64,000 nucleotides of DNA from the NCBI RefSeq assembly GCF_001426945.1, contig NZ_LMFS01000004.1, positions 66,851 through 130,850 of the forward strand. The letters are read 5' to 3'. Made by a program: the position numbers and the translations under genes. The stretch comes from Pseudolabrys sp. Root1462 (lineage in GTDB: Bacteria > Pseudomonadota > Alphaproteobacteria > Rhizobiales > Xanthobacteraceae). Of the stretch, positions 18,265-27,314 are shown in pieces (within the stretch, counting starts at the first letter, position 1; each line of letters begins with the position of its first letter). Under the pieces are notes generated by a model that searched no databases, was not told the origin of the DNA, and saw only the letters and a list, made by a program, of their open reading frames with translations.

Positions 18265-19443
18265 TCATCGGAACGTCTTGCGCGGGTCGAAGGCGTCGCG
18301 CACCGCCTCGCCGATGAAGATCAGGAGCGACAGCATGATGGCGATGGCGAAGAAGCCGGTGAGGCCGAGCCACGGCGCCTGGATGTTGGCCTTGCCCTGG
18401 CTCAGCAGTTCGCCGAGCGACGGCGAGCCCGGTGGCAGGCCGAAGCCGAGGAAGTCCAGCGCCGTCAGCGTCATCACCGACGACGACAGGATGAACGGCA
18501 CGAAAGTCAGCGTGGCGACCATCGCGTTCGGCAGCAGATGGCGGAAGATGATGGTCGTGCTGCCGACGCCGAGCGCCCGGGCGGCCTGGATGTATTCGAA
18601 GTTCCGGCCGCGCAGGAATTCGGCGCGGACCAGGCCGACCAGCCGCACCCAGGAGAACAGCAGAAGAATGCCGAGGAGCACGAAGAAGCCCGGCACCAGC
18701 ACCGACGATATGATCAGCAGCAGGTAGAGTTCGGGGATCGACGTCCAGATCTCGATGAAGCGCTGGAACAACAGGTCGGTCCAGCCGCCGAAATAGCCCT
18801 GCACCGCGCCGGCGGCGATGCCGATGATCGACGACGCGATGGTCAGGCAGAGGCCGAACAGAACCGAGATACGGAAGCCATAGATCAGCCGCGCCAGCAC
18901 GTCGCGGCCGCCATCGTCGGTGCCGAGCCAGTTGTATTCAAGCGTGCCGCATTTGGCGAAATTGTTCTTCGCCGCGAATTCGCAATCCTTCTCGGTCAGC
19001 GCCCAGGTCGGCTTCGACGGGAACGGCGACGGCGGCTTCGACACCTGCGTCGAATAGGAGAACGGGATCGGCGGCCAGATGACGACGCCGCCTTCCTTCT
19101 GGATCAGGCCCATCAGATAGTCGTCGCGATAATCGGCGGCGGTGCCGAACAGCAGCGGGTCCTTGTCCTTGGCGAAGGCCGTGTCGGGATAGGTGAACAC
19201 TGCCGGGAAGAACGACTTGCCGTTGACGTGGATGAAGATCGGCTTGTCGTTGGCGACGAATTCGGCGAACAGCGAAATGATGAACAGCGCCAGGAACAGC
19301 CACAGCGACCAGTAACCGCGCCGGTTGGTCTTGAAGTTGTCCCACCGCCGCCTGTTGAGCGGCGAGATGGCGATCCACCGCCTCGGCACCGGCTCGGGGC
19401 CGGTCGGCGTAATGGTCGCGGCAGGATCGACGCGGGTATCCAC
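18265..19443 (-). CDS. yejE: Peptide ABC transporter permease YejE
   Basis: 392 residues; GTG start with GGGAGG 8 nt upstream. The long first periplasmic loop (about 65-175) and the conserved NYLGTDDGGRDVLARL-type block (here YNWLGTDDGGRDVLARLIYG) are typical of YejE, followed by five transmembrane helices and the permease EAA-like loop GVGSTTIIFRHLLPNA. It is the second membrane subunit of the peptide importer. Gap to yejB is 3 bp. Confidence 0.93.
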   Translation of the reverse strand: MDTRVDPAATITPTGPEPVPRRWIAISPLNRRRWDNFKTNRRGYWSLWLFLALFIISLFAEFVANDKPIFIHVNGKSFFPAVFTYPDTAFAKDKDPLLFGTAADYRDDYLMGLIQKEGGVVIWPPIPFSYSTQVSKPPSPFPSKPTWALTEKDCEFAAKNNFAKCGTLEYNWLGTDDGGRDVLARLIYGFRISVLFGLCLTIASSIIGIAAGAVQGYFGGWTDLLFQRFIEIWTSIPELYLLLIISSVLVPGFFVLLGILLLFSWVRLVGLVRAEFLRGRNFEYIQAARALGVGSTTIIFRHLLPNAMVATLTFVPFILSSSVMTLTALDFLGFGLPPGSPSLGELLSQGKANIQAPWLGLTGFFAIAIMLSLLIFIGEAVRDAFDPRKTFR

Positions 19444-19446
19444 GGC

Positions 19447-20559
19447 TCAAACCTCCCGCGACTCGAAATCGATGCGCGGATCGATCCACGTATAAGTGAG
19501 ATCGGCGATCAGGTTCACGACGACGCCGACCAGCGAGAAGATGTAGAGCGTGGCGAAAACCACCGGATAATCGCGGTTGAGCACGCTTTCGAAGCCGAGC
19601 AGACCAAGACCGTCGAGGGAGAAAATCGTCTCGATCAGCAGCGAGCCGGCGAAGAAAGCGGACACGAAGGCCGAGGGAAAGCCGGCAATGACGATCAGCA
19701 TCGCGTTACGGAACACGTGGCCGTACAGCACCTGATTCTGCGAGCAGCCCTTGGCGCGCGCGGTCAGCACGTATTGCTTGCGGATTTCTTCGAGGAACGA
19801 GTTCTTGGTGAGCAGCGTCATGGTGGCGAAGGCCGACAGCACCATCGACAGGATCGGCAGCGTCAGATGCCAGAAGTAGTCGGCGATCTGCGCGTACCAG
19901 GGCAGCGCCCAGAAATTCTCCGAGATCAGTCCGCGCAGCGGGAACCAGTTGAAGAACGAGCCGCCGGCAAACAGGATGATCAGCAGGATGGCGAACAGGA
20001 AACCCGGGATCGCGTAGCCGACGATGATGATCGTCGAGGTCCACATGTCGAAACGCGAACCGGCATCGACCGCCTTCTTGATGCCGAGCGGGATCGATAT
20101 GAGGTACGTCAGCAGCGTCATCCAGATGCCGAGGGACATCGAAACCGGCAGCTTTTCCTTGATCAGTTCCAGCACGGTGACGTCGCGGAAATAACTCGAG
20201 CCGAAATCGAAGCGAGCGTAATTCCACAGCATGATGCCGAAGCGCTCATAAGCCGGCTTGTCGAAGCCGAACTGCTTCTCCAGCTTCTTGATGAAGGCCG
20301 GATCGAGGCCCTGCGCGCCGCGATATTTGGCATTGACGGCATCGACGGAGCCGCCGCCCTGCGCCATGCCGCGGTTGCTGAAATCGCCTTGCGAGCCGGA
20401 AATGCGCGAGGTGGCGCCGGTATCCGAGCCCGACAGCTTGGCGATGACCTGCTCCACCGGTCCGCCCGGGGCGAACTGCACCACCACGAACGACACCAGC
20501 ATGATGCCGAGCATGGTCGGCACGATGAACAGCAGGCGGCGGAGGATATAGGCGGTCAT
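19447..20559 (-). CDS. yejB: Peptide ABC transporter permease YejB
   Basis: 370 residues; ATG with GAGGA upstream. Starts with the DppB-type segment YILRRLLFIVPTMLGIMLVSF and contains six transmembrane helices and the EAA loop RAKGCSQNQVLYGHVFRNA. The insertion after the first helix (about 40-90) is the one that distinguishes YejB from DppB. It pairs with YejE. A 110-bp palindromic repeat separates it from the upstream binding-protein gene. Confidence 0.93.
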   Translation of the reverse strand: MTAYILRRLLFIVPTMLGIMLVSFVVVQFAPGGPVEQVIAKLSGSDTGATSRISGSQGDFSNRGMAQGGGSVDAVNAKYRGAQGLDPAFIKKLEKQFGFDKPAYERFGIMLWNYARFDFGSSYFRDVTVLELIKEKLPVSMSLGIWMTLLTYLISIPLGIKKAVDAGSRFDMWTSTIIIVGYAIPGFLFAILLIILFAGGSFFNWFPLRGLISENFWALPWYAQIADYFWHLTLPILSMVLSAFATMTLLTKNSFLEEIRKQYVLTARAKGCSQNQVLYGHVFRNAMLIVIAGFPSAFVSAFFAGSLLIETIFSLDGLGLLGFESVLNRDYPVVFATLYIFSLVGVVVNLIADLTYTWIDPRIDFESREV

Positions 20560-20572
20560 GTGATCCTCACTA

Positions 20573-20683
20573 CGTCATTCCGCGGCGCCGCGAAAGCGGC
20601 GAACCCGGAATCCAGAAGCACGAAGACGCCCTTCCATGCCGCTGGAATCCGGGTTCGCACCTCCGGTGCGTCCCGGAATGACG
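20573..20683. repeat. Interspersed palindromic element between yejA and yejB
   Basis: CGTCATTCCG at 20573-20582 is mirrored by CGGAATGACG at 20674-20683, enclosing inner inverted segments (GAACCCGGAATCCAG and CTGGAATCCGGGTTC). The element lies in the 133-bp gap inside the yej operon. The same outer motif recurs at 36609-36706. It could form a large RNA hairpin in the operon transcript and set relative expression of binding proteins and permeases; that role is inference. Confidence 0.7.
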
Positions 20684-20692
20684 GTGCCATGG

Positions 20693-22537
20693 CTACCCCT
20701 TCTTCTCCGCTGCCCACCACGTATCCGGAATGCCGCGCGCATAGCGCGGCTGGCGCGAAGGCCGCCCGAACACGTCCCAGTAGGCAATGCGGTGCGAGGC
20801 CAGGTACCACTGCGGAATCCAATACCGTCCGGCGCGGATCAGGCGGTCGAGCGCCTTCGCGGCACTGGTCATTTCTTCGCGGCTCGGCGCCGCGATGACC
20901 TTTTCGACCAGCGCGTCGATCGCTGGATCGGCGATGCCGGCGAGATTCTGCGCACCCCTGGCCTTGGCCAACTGCGAGGTGAAATAGCTGCGCAGCGAGT
21001 CGCCGGGCGTCGACGAAAAGCTCATGCGCTCGACGGTGATATCGAAATCGAAGTCATCGACGCGGGCCCGGTATTGCACCGGATCGACCAGCCGCAGGCT
21101 GGCCTGGAAGCCGAGCAATTCGAGGCTTTTGATGAAAGTGAGGTGGTGCGGCTGAAAGCTCGGCTCCTCCGACAGGAACTCGATCGTGAAGGGCTTGCCG
21201 TTCGGCAGCATGCGCTTGCCGTCCTTCAGGACGATGCCGGCCTCGTTGAGCAGCGCCACCGCCTTGCGCAGCACATTGCGATCGGTGCCCGAACCATCGG
21301 TCACCGGCGGCACATAGGGCTCGCCGAACACCTCATCGGGTACTTTGCCGCGGAACGGCTCGAGCAGTTTCAGCTCAGCCTCGTCGGGCTTTCCTTTCGC
21401 CATCATCGGCGAATTCTGGAACACCGAATGCGTGCGCAGATAAGCGCCATACATGATGTTCTTGTTGGTGTATTCGAAATCGAAGGCGTCGATCAGCGCC
21501 TCACGCACACGGCGATCCTGGAACTGCGGCCGCCGCGTATTCATGAACCAGCCCTGCGCGCCGGACGGCGTGTCGTCCGGAAACACGTCGCGCTTGACCT
21601 TGCCTTCCTTGAGCGCCGGAAAGTCGTAGCGGGTCGCCCAGGTGCGCGCGGTGAACTCCTCGCGGAACAGATAGTTCTTCGCCGTGAAGCCGACGAAGGC
21701 TACCTCGCGATCCCGGTAGTATTCGTAACGGACCGTGTCGAAATTGTTCTGCCCGACCTCGACCGGAAGCTGGGCGCCCCACCAGTCCTTTACCCGCTCG
21801 AATTCGATGTAATGTCCGGCTTCGAAACGGCCGACCTTGTAGGCACCGGAGCCGAGCGGAATATCGAGCGTCGACTCGTCGAACGGCTTCTTGGCGTAAT
21901 AGGTCTTCGAGAAGATCGGCATGCCGGCGACCGACAGCGGCACCTCGCGACCGCGGCCGGCCTTGAAACGCGCAATCACGCCCTTGTCGCCGTCTGCTTC
22001 CGCCTTGTCGAAGTCGCGCAGCAACTGCGTAATGATCGGATGGCCTTTGTCCTTGAGCGTATTCAGGGACCACACCACGTCGTCCGCCGTCATCGGCGAA
22101 CCGTCATGGAATGTCAGGCCGTCGCGCAAGGTGAAGCGATAGGTTTGCCCGTCGTCGGTAATACGCACGCTCTTGGCGGCGAGTCCGTACATGGCGTCCG
22201 GCTCGTCGCTCGCCCGCGCCATCAGCGTGGCAAAAGTGTAGTCCATGCCGAAGGCGCCATCGCCCTTGAGGATGTAGGTGTTGAGCGAATTGAAGGTCAG
22301 GAACGAGCCGTTATAGGTGCGTAGCGAAATGCATTCGGAATAGGCGCCGCCCTTTGGCGCCTCCGGATTGGCGTATGGGAAGTGCTTGAAGTCCGCCGGC
22401 AGCGCCAGATCGCCGAAAGCCGACATGCCGTGGCGATCGGTGTCGAGGGCGATGGGTTGAGCATTCGCGGCGGTCGGCAGCTTGACGGCGGCGAGCGCGC
22501 CGGCCGACAAGAGAAGGGCGTGGCGCCGCGTAATCAT
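20693..22537 (-). CDS. yejA: Peptide ABC transporter substrate-binding protein (second YejA)
   Basis: 614 residues from the ATG at 22537, which shares one base with the stop of the preceding gene (TAATG). A twin-arginine-like leader (ITRRHALLLSAGALAA) ends near ANA. The SBP_bac_5 fold is shown by FADFKHF-type FKHFPYANPEAPKGGAY at the start, TDDGQTYRFTLRDGLTFHDGSPMTADDVVWS and DSLRSYFTSQLA. It is a periplasmic receptor delivering peptides to YejBE. It is paralogous to the next gene, with which it shares the same opening block. Confidence 0.92.
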   Translation of the reverse strand: MITRRHALLLSAGALAAVKLPTAANAQPIALDTDRHGMSAFGDLALPADFKHFPYANPEAPKGGAYSECISLRTYNGSFLTFNSLNTYILKGDGAFGMDYTFATLMARASDEPDAMYGLAAKSVRITDDGQTYRFTLRDGLTFHDGSPMTADDVVWSLNTLKDKGHPIITQLLRDFDKAEADGDKGVIARFKAGRGREVPLSVAGMPIFSKTYYAKKPFDESTLDIPLGSGAYKVGRFEAGHYIEFERVKDWWGAQLPVEVGQNNFDTVRYEYYRDREVAFVGFTAKNYLFREEFTARTWATRYDFPALKEGKVKRDVFPDDTPSGAQGWFMNTRRPQFQDRRVREALIDAFDFEYTNKNIMYGAYLRTHSVFQNSPMMAKGKPDEAELKLLEPFRGKVPDEVFGEPYVPPVTDGSGTDRNVLRKAVALLNEAGIVLKDGKRMLPNGKPFTIEFLSEEPSFQPHHLTFIKSLELLGFQASLRLVDPVQYRARVDDFDFDITVERMSFSSTPGDSLRSYFTSQLAKARGAQNLAGIADPAIDALVEKVIAAPSREEMTSAAKALDRLIRAGRYWIPQWYLASHRIAYWDVFGRPSRQPRYARGIPDTWWAAEKKG

Positions 22538-24420
22538 TACCGCGTTGCCTTCGCGGCCTTCGCCTGATCCCACCACCACACCGTGGGGAAGGCCGACGCG
22601 GCATATTTCGGCATGGTCTCGGGATGGCTGAAGCGATCCCACCGCGCGGTGCGCTGGAACGGATAGCTCCACTGCGGCACGACGTAGTGATTCCACAGCA
22701 GCACGCGGTCCAGCGCGTGCGTCGCGGCGACCAGTTCCTCGCGGCTCTTGGCGAAGATGACGCGATCGATCAGCTTGTCGATCGCCGGGTTCTTGATGCC
22801 GACGACGTTGCGCGAGCCCGGCTGGTCCGCCGCCTGTGAACCCCAGAAGCCGCGCTGCTCGTTGCCCGGCGACAGCGACTCGCCCCATGACGCGACGATG
22901 ATGTCGTAATCCCACTGCCGCAGGCGGTTCTCGTATTGCGACGTATCGACGGTGCGGACCGACACGGCGATGCCGAGGCGCTCGAGCGCCGGCTTGTAGA
23001 ACAGGGCGACGCGCTCGAAGGCCGGCTGCACCAGCAGCATCTCGACGCCGAGCTGTTCGCCGGTCTTGGTATTGACCAGCTTGGTATTGCGGATCTCATA
23101 ACCGGCATCGCGCAGCAACGTCAGCGCCGTGCGCAAATTGGTGCGGGCCGCCTGCTGATCGCCGTTCGACGGATTGGTGTAGGGCTTGGTGAACAGGTCG
23201 GCCGGCACCTGATCCTTCACCGTGTTGAGGATCTCCAGCTCAATGCCTTGCGGCAGTCCGGATGAGGCCAGTTCGGTGCCGAAGAAGTAACTGTCGATGC
23301 GCTTGTACGCGCCGTAGAACAATTGCTTGTTCATCTCGTCGAAATCGAAGGCGTAATTGAACGCCAGACGCAGCCGAGCATCCTTGAACTTGTCGCGGCG
23401 GATGTTGAAGGCAAATGCCTGCATCACCCCGGAGCTGGTCTGCGGGAATTCCTCACGCACGACCTTCTTGTCGCGCAGAGCCGGGAAATCGTAGGACGTC
23501 GCCCAATCCTTGGCGCTGGTCTCCGTGCGCCAGTCGATCTGGTCGCCCTTGAAGGCTTCGAGCGCGACGGTGGTGTCGCGGAAATATTCGAAACGGATCT
23601 GCGCGAAATTGTTGGTGCCGATGTTGACGTTGAGGTCCTTGCCCCAGTAGTCGGCGACCTTTTCGTAGACGATGTTGCGGCCCGGCGCGAATTCCTTGAT
23701 GCGATACGGCCCCGAGCCGAGCGGGATCTCCAGCGTGGTCGCGGTGATGTCGCGCTTGTTGCCGGATTTGTCCTTACCTTCCCACCAGTGCTTCGGATAG
23801 ACCGACAACTGGCCGACGATGTGCGGAAGTTCGCGATTGCCGGGGCCGTCGAAAGTGAAGGTCACTTCGCGCTCGCCGGTGTTCTCCGCCTTGGTGACGT
23901 GACGATAATAGGCGGCGAGATCGGGACGGTTCTCCTTCTGGACACTGAAGGAGAAGATGACGTCATCGACGGTCACAGGCTTGCCGTCCCACCACTTCGC
24001 CTTGGCGTTGATGCGATAGGTGACCCAGGAATAATCGTCGGCGTGGCGCACGGCGTCGGCGAGCAGACCGTATTCGGTCGAGACCTCGTCATAGGATGGG
24101 GTCATCAACGACTCGTTGATGAAGTTCGTGCCCATGGCGAGGTTGCCCTTCACCAGCGCCACGACCTCGTTGAAATTGTCGAAGGTGCCGAAGCCGGACA
24201 TGCGCACGGTGCCGCCTTGCGGCGCGTCGGCCTTCACGTATTCGAAATGCTTGAAGTCGGCGGGGTACTTCACGTCGCCGAACAGCGACAGGCCGTGCTT
24301 CCACGCCTTGTCGTCGGCGCGCGCCGCGACGGAGAACGACGCCAGGCCGAGCGCCGACAACGCCGGCGCGGCGAAGGCGGCGGCGGTCGAACGCAAGAGA
24401 CCGCGACGGGACAATTTCAT
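22537..24420 (-). CDS. yejA: Peptide ABC transporter substrate-binding protein (first YejA)
   Basis: 627 residues from the ATG at 24420; a TTG at 24456 would add 12 residues but spoils the leader. The leader KLSRRGLLRSTAAAF is a twin-arginine type signal ending near ARA. The mature protein has KYPADFKHFEYVKADAPQGG, YRINAKAKWWDGKPVTVDDV and the C-terminal WYPQ-like HYVVPQWSYPFQRTARWD. SBP_bac_5 family. It is the promoter-proximal gene of the yej operon and probably the main receptor; two YejA paralogues in tandem are known in other rhizobial genomes. Confidence 0.92.
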   Translation of the reverse strand: MKLSRRGLLRSTAAAFAAPALSALGLASFSVAARADDKAWKHGLSLFGDVKYPADFKHFEYVKADAPQGGTVRMSGFGTFDNFNEVVALVKGNLAMGTNFINESLMTPSYDEVSTEYGLLADAVRHADDYSWVTYRINAKAKWWDGKPVTVDDVIFSFSVQKENRPDLAAYYRHVTKAENTGEREVTFTFDGPGNRELPHIVGQLSVYPKHWWEGKDKSGNKRDITATTLEIPLGSGPYRIKEFAPGRNIVYEKVADYWGKDLNVNIGTNNFAQIRFEYFRDTTVALEAFKGDQIDWRTETSAKDWATSYDFPALRDKKVVREEFPQTSSGVMQAFAFNIRRDKFKDARLRLAFNYAFDFDEMNKQLFYGAYKRIDSYFFGTELASSGLPQGIELEILNTVKDQVPADLFTKPYTNPSNGDQQAARTNLRTALTLLRDAGYEIRNTKLVNTKTGEQLGVEMLLVQPAFERVALFYKPALERLGIAVSVRTVDTSQYENRLRQWDYDIIVASWGESLSPGNEQRGFWGSQAADQPGSRNVVGIKNPAIDKLIDRVIFAKSREELVAATHALDRVLLWNHYVVPQWSYPFQRTARWDRFSHPETMPKYAASAFPTVWWWDQAKAAKATR

Positions 24421-24620
24421 GGTGGGCAAAGACTTGGACGGTTCGCTGTAGTGCAAATCGATAACCTCAGACGTGGTTCCGCCGCCCCGGCCGCCCCATG
24501 ACGGATTCGGCGCCGATTATGTCGGTTTTTCGGTCCGCTACCAGCGCCGCCGGGCGGCATGACCCGGATCGGGCTCAAATCTCCGTGGCCAATCGCCGCA
24601 ACGCGGCCCGCGAAAACAAA

Positions 24621-24645
24621 ACGGCCGGGCACAGGGCCCGGCCGT
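24621..24645 (-). terminator. Terminator after the cytochrome c gene
   Basis: A perfect 10-bp stem (24621-24630 with 24636-24645; ACGGCCGGGC) with a 5-nt loop lies 26 bp beyond the cytochrome c stop. Read on the minus strand it is followed by TTTTGTTTT, a typical U-tract. Confidence 0.85.
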
Positions 24646-24670
24646 CAAATATTGGCTTGTCTGGCGCCGC

Positions 24671-25297
24671 TTACTTCTTCGGTGCCTCGGCCGGCTTGGC
24701 GGCGCCTTCGGCGGGCTTGGTGCCCTCCGCCGGAGCGGCGGCCGCGCCGGCATCGGCGGCGGTCGGCAGCGGCTTCGGGCTGTCCGAGAGCGAGCGCAGA
24801 TAGGCGATCACGTCGGCGCGCTGCGAATCACGCGACAGACCGGCGAAGGTCATGGCGGTGCCCGGGATGTAGCCGCGCGGGTCCTTCAGGAACTTGTTCA
24901 GTTCGTCGTAGGTCCACTCGCCACCCTTGGCCTTCATGGCGGCGGAGAAGTTGAACCCGCCGCGGCCGGTGCCGCGCTCGTGGCCGACGATGTCGTAGAG
25001 GTTCGGGCCGACGCGGTTCGGGCCGCCCTTCTCGAAGGTATGGCAGGAGGCGCACTGCTTGGCGGCGGCGGCGCCCTTCTCGACCGAAGCGCTGGCCAGC
25101 AGCACGGCGATCGGCTTCTCCGGCTCGCCGGCGGCAGGCTTGCCACCCGCACCGGTTTCCTTGACGGCGATCGCGTAACCCGGCTTGGCCGGCTTTTCCG
25201 GCGTGAACAGCGCGCCGGCGCCGATGCTGAGCGCGAGCAGGATCAAACACGTGGCCAGAACGGCGCCGAGAATCTTGTTCAGTTCGAAAGAGTTCAT
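24671..25297 (-). CDS. Membrane-anchored class I cytochrome c (CycM-like)
   Basis: 208 residues. An uncleaved N-terminal helix (about 10-30) is followed by a linker and a cytochrome c domain (about 70-178): haem-binding CASCHTF, GPNRVGPNLYDIVG, and the axial Met in PGTAMTFAGL. The C-terminal 30 residues are Ala/Pro/Glu-rich. The layout matches cytochrome c552/CycM, which carries electrons from the bc1 complex to terminal oxidase in Bradyrhizobium-type bacteria. It is divergent from kdsB. Confidence 0.92.
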   Translation of the reverse strand: MNSFELNKILGAVLATCLILLALSIGAGALFTPEKPAKPGYAIAVKETGAGGKPAAGEPEKPIAVLLASASVEKGAAAAKQCASCHTFEKGGPNRVGPNLYDIVGHERGTGRGGFNFSAAMKAKGGEWTYDELNKFLKDPRGYIPGTAMTFAGLSRDSQRADVIAYLRSLSDSPKPLPTAADAGAAAAPAEGTKPAEGAAKPAEAPKK

Positions 25298-25492
25298 TGA
25301 AAACGGGCTCCCGACAGGGGCGCGACGGACGAGGGCGCGACGGACGTGAAGTAGCAGTCGCCGCCGCTGGGTGCGGCGTCGGCGATGAGATACCGGTTTG
25401 CTCTGCCTCTGGCAACCCGTATAAGCGCCGCCATCCGCTGACTTTCAGCGCTTGGCGGCCCTGTTTCCCCGGCGCCAAGGGGTACCCGAGCG

Positions 25493-26233
25493 ATGTCGAA
25501 AACCCACCCGAAAACCATCATTCTTATACCGGCGCGCATGGCCTCGACCCGCCTGCCCGGCAAGCCGCTGGCCGATATCCATGGCATGCCGATGATCGTC
25601 CACGTGCTGCACCGCGGCCGCGAGGCCGGTATCGGCGAAGCGATCGTCGCCACCGATTCGGAGGCGGTGCAGGCCGCGGTCGAGAAGGCCGGCGGCCGCG
25701 CCGTCATGACCAGCGCCCACCACGCCTCCGGCTCGGACCGGATTTTCGAAGCCCTGGAGGCGGTCGATCCCGAGCATGGTGTTGAATACATAGTCAACGT
25801 CCAGGGCGACCTCCCCACCATCGCCGCCGCGGACATCCGCGCCGCGCTGACGCCGCTCGCCGACCCCGCGGTCGATATCGCCACCCTCGCCGCGGTGATC
25901 AGGGACCCGGCCGAGCTGACTAATCCGAATGTGGTCAAGGCCAAGGGCACTCTGGTGAGCCCCGGCCGGCTGCACGCCGCCACCTTCACCCGCGCCAATG
26001 CCGAAGGCGCCGGGCCGCACTATCACCACATCGGCCTCTACGCCTACCGCCGCGCGGCGCTCGAGCGTTTCGTCAAGCTGCCGCCGTCGGTCAACGAGCA
26101 ACGCGAGCGGCTCGAACAGTTGCGGGCGCTGGACAACGGCATGCGCATCGACATCGCGATCGTCAGCAGCGTGCCGCTCGGTGTCGATACAGTCGAGGAC
26201 CTCGACAAGGCCCGCAAGATGCTCGCCGGTTGA
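25493..26233 (+). CDS. kdsB: 3-deoxy-manno-octulosonate cytidylyltransferase KdsB
   Basis: 246 residues, the usual KdsB length. The N-terminal nucleotide motif [19 protein letters not shown] (about 10-28), [24 protein letters not shown] and [16 protein letters not shown] with PPSVNE are all KdsB signatures. It activates Kdo as CMP-Kdo in the cytoplasm for lipopolysaccharide inner-core synthesis. Start is ATG at 25493. It lies 48 bp upstream of pheA, which may share its transcript. Confidence 0.95.
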   Translation: MSKTHPKTIILIPARMASTRLPGKPLADIHGMPMIVHVLHRGREAGIGEAIVATDSEAVQAAVEKAGGRAVMTSAHHASGSDRIFEALEAVDPEHGVEYIVNVQGDLPTIAAADIRAALTPLADPAVDIATLAAVIRDPAELTNPNVVKAKGTLVSPGRLHAATFTRANAEGAGPHYHHIGLYAYRRAALERFVKLPPSVNEQRERLEQLRALDNGMRIDIAIVSSVPLGVDTVEDLDKARKMLAG

Positions 26234-26281
26234 CTCGCATCGCCGGGTCCGCGTACGCCCCCTATCGGAGCAGGTAACAGT

Positions 26282-27145
26282 ATGGCCAAGAAAAAGATCG
26301 TGTTTCAGGGCGAGCGCGGCGCGAATTCCGACCTCGCCTGCCGCGAAGCCTATCCCGATTACGAGCCGGTGCCCTGCCCGACCTTCGAGGATTGCTTCAC
26401 CGCGTTGCAGAATGGCGAAGTCGATCTCGGCATGATTCCGATCGAGAACTCGGTCGCCGGCCGCGTCGCCGATATCCATCACCTGATGCCAACGGCGAAG
26501 CTGCACATCATCGGCGAATGGTTCTTGCCGATTCGCAACCAGCTGATGGCGCCGAAGGGTGCAAGCCTGAAGACCATCAAGTCGGTGCAGAGCCACATCA
26601 TGGCGCTCGGCCAGTGCCGCAACATCATCCGCGAACTCAAGCTGACCCCGGTGATCGGCGCCGACACCGCAGGTTCGGCGCGCGAAGTCGCCGAAGCGAA
26701 CGACATCACCCGCGCCGCCATCGGCTCACGGCTGGCGGCGGAGATCTACGGGCTCGATATCCTGAAAGAAAACGTCGAGGACGAATCCAACTCGACGACG
26801 CGCTTCATTGTGCTGTCGCCGGAGAAGAAATGGGTTGAACCGGGCAACGGCAAGGTTGTCACCACCTTCGTGTTCCGCGTCCGCAACCTGCCGGCGGCGC
26901 TCTACAAGGCACTCGGCGGCTTCGCCACCAACGGCGTCAACATGACCAAGCTCGAGAGCTATATGGTCGGCGGCAATTTCTTCGCGACGCAGTTCTATGC
27001 CGATGTCGAAGGCCATCCCGACGACACCGCGCTGGTGCATGCGCTGGAAGAGCTCGCCTTCTTCTCGAAAGAGCTGACGATCCTCGGCGTCTATCCGGCG
27101 CACAAATTCCGCGACACGTTCAAGGAAGAGAGCGACGACGAATAA
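26282..27145 (+). CDS. pheA: Prephenate dehydratase PheA
   Basis: 287 residues: monofunctional prephenate dehydratase with C-terminal ACT domain. The catalytic part (about 5-185) shows FQGERGANSDLAC, GMIPIENSVAGRV and the TRF motif in NSTTRFIVL. The ACT domain (about 195-275) contains NLPAALYKALGGFA and MTKLESYMVGG, positions equivalent to the GALV and ESRP feedback motifs of E. coli. It converts prephenate to phenylpyruvate in phenylalanine synthesis. GGAGCAGG-type ribosome site upstream. A palindrome starting at 27151 may end the transcript. Confidence 0.95.
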   Translation: MAKKKIVFQGERGANSDLACREAYPDYEPVPCPTFEDCFTALQNGEVDLGMIPIENSVAGRVADIHHLMPTAKLHIIGEWFLPIRNQLMAPKGASLKTIKSVQSHIMALGQCRNIIRELKLTPVIGADTAGSAREVAEANDITRAAIGSRLAAEIYGLDILKENVEDESNSTTRFIVLSPEKKWVEPGNGKVVTTFVFRVRNLPAALYKALGGFATNGVNMTKLESYMVGGNFFATQFYADVEGHPDDTALVHALEELAFFSKELTILGVYPAHKFRDTFKEESDDE

Positions 27146-27150
27146 GGGCC

Positions 27151-27187
27151 TTCCGGGCCGCGCCTGTTCAAGGCCGCGAGCCCGGAA
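27151..27187. repeat. Palindrome after pheA
   Basis: TTCCGGGCCGCG at 27151-27162 pairs with CGCG-A-GCCCGGAA at 27175-27187 (one bulged A). It starts 6 bp after the pheA stop and shares the CCCGGAATCC end of the interspersed family in this window. It could act as a terminator hairpin, but there is no T-run. Confidence 0.55.
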
Positions 27188-27210
27188 TCCCGCCGTCTGC
27201 CCCGCTGGGA

Positions 27211-27281
27211 AGCCGAAGCGTTTTCGAGCGAAGTGGTACCGGTTCGCGTGAAGAGAATGCGTCAAAACACGAAGCTGGAGC
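27211..27281. repeat. Probable interspersed intergenic repeat of Hyphomicrobiales
   Basis: The gap between pheA and the next gene contains AAGCGTTTTCGAGCGAAGTGG, TACCGGTTCGCGTGAAGA and GCGTCAAAAC in order. From memory, near-identical text is scattered through Bradyrhizobium-, Rhodopseudomonas- and Methylobacterium-type genomes as an intergenic repeat. It shows no coding potential. Copy number needs a genome search. Confidence 0.5.
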
Positions 27282-27314
27282 TCCCGCTTCTATTCCATCG
27301 AAGCCGGAAAGCGC

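Noticed and set aside
18100..20898. Plus-strand open frame of 932 codons opposite yejE-yejB
   Set aside because: It is the antisense shadow of two clear permease genes; composition (Arg, Asp, Gln, His rich) and lack of any motif are typical of GC-rich antisense frames.
22538..22915. N-terminal extension of the second yejA frame
   Set aside because: It lies inside the preceding receptor gene in another frame; the signal peptide starts at the ATG at 22537.
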